Positions 6,272 through 6,552 of a DNA stretch of 6,552 nucleotides are shown here, one piece after another. Made by a program: the position numbers and the translations under genes. The notes beneath the pieces were generated by a model. It was not told the origin of the DNA and searched no databases. It saw only the letters and a list, made by a program, of their open reading frames with translations. Source of the stretch: Microcaldota archaeon (lineage in GTDB: Archaea; Micrarchaeota; Micrarchaeia; Anstonellales; Anstonellaceae); contig JAPLWZ010000003.1 in NCBI GenBank assembly GCA_026396335.1, positions 1 to 6,552 on the forward strand. The letters run 5' to 3'. Position 1 is the first letter of the stretch. The number at the start of each line of letters is the position of its first letter.

Positions 6272-6552
6272 ATGGGGAAATTTTACCGTTTAGCAATCTT
6301 GTTCGCACTATTATTGATTCCATTCTCATTCGCTGCAAACATAGCCACCTGCGCGGATGACCCTGCTGCACCTGGCATCTATACGCTCACTGCAAACCTA
6401 AGCATCTCGGGCACTTGCCTAGTAGTCAGCGCAGATAATGTTACCATTGATTGCGCAGGTTACAGCATCACAGGCGGCAACACGACCAGCTTCGGAATCC
6501 AAACCACCAAGCTCAACACGACAATAGATAACTGCACAATAAGCAACTTCAA
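6272..6552 (+). CDS. Secreted beta-helix surface protein, N-terminal 93 residues (3' end outside window)
   Basis: The frame from ATG 6272 is open to the window end. Residues 1-21 are a signal peptide: K3 and R6, a hydrophobic core at 7-20, and likely cleavage after A21 or A22 (F-S-F-A-A). A module with C27, C49, C61 and C88 follows at once, with Y-T-L-T-A-N-L-S and N-V-T-I-D-C-A-G-Y-S-I-T-G, then the start of right-handed beta-helix coils (T-I-D-N-C-T-I-S-N-F). The same module lies inside the first gene of this window, so the two proteins are related. The start is supported by the signal peptide and by the TATA-like box 24 bases upstream. It should be exported through the Sec system and remain on or outside the cell; whether it ends in a membrane anchor like the first protein cannot be seen. 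Function is unknown. Confidence 0.88.
   Translation, partial: MGKFYRLAILFALLLIPFSFAANIATCADDPAAPGIYTLTANLSISGTCLVVSADNVTIDCAGYSITGGNTTSFGIQTTKLNTTIDNCTISNF

Overview
The window most likely comes from an archaeon, possibly an uncultivated DPANN-type lineage such as Diapherotrites or Micrarchaeota. The lineage is inference; the archaeal call rests on three things. The two outer genes encode secreted or membrane-anchored parallel beta-helix surface proteins of a kind common in archaeal genomes. The last gene has a TATA-like box about 24 nt before its ATG with no Shine-Dalgarno (SD) site, as in archaeal leaderless transcripts. The internal genes have short GGTG/GGAG SD sites. All supported genes lie on the + strand and packing is dense; no RNA gene, insertion sequence or CRISPR array is visible.

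Region 1 (2-2506) is the 3' part of a large surface protein whose start lies before the window. It has beta-helix repeats, an aromatic-rich junction, a second beta-helix opened by a four-cysteine module, a proline-rich stalk, a small helical domain and a C-terminal membrane anchor.

Region 2 (2581-6183) is a probable operon: a class V aminotransferase, a short D-3-phosphoglycerate dehydrogenase (serA), seryl-tRNA synthetase (serS) and a small zinc-ribbon membrane protein. The first two can perform the first two steps of the phosphorylated serine pathway (3-phosphoglycerate to phosphohydroxypyruvate to phosphoserine), and serS uses the end product. A phosphoserine phosphatase is not in view. 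The small protein is in the same frame as serS, four codons beyond its TGA stop, and has no ATG start.

Region 3 (6184-6552) is an 88 nt intergenic stretch with a probable promoter, followed by the 5' end of a second beta-helix surface protein. That protein opens, just after its signal peptide, with the same four-cysteine module found in the middle of the first protein. The serine cluster is thus flanked by two related surface-protein genes.

There is no clear undescribed system here. The most useful leads are the serine-to-tRNA gene order, the in-frame serS/zinc-ribbon junction, and the modular make-up of the surface proteins.
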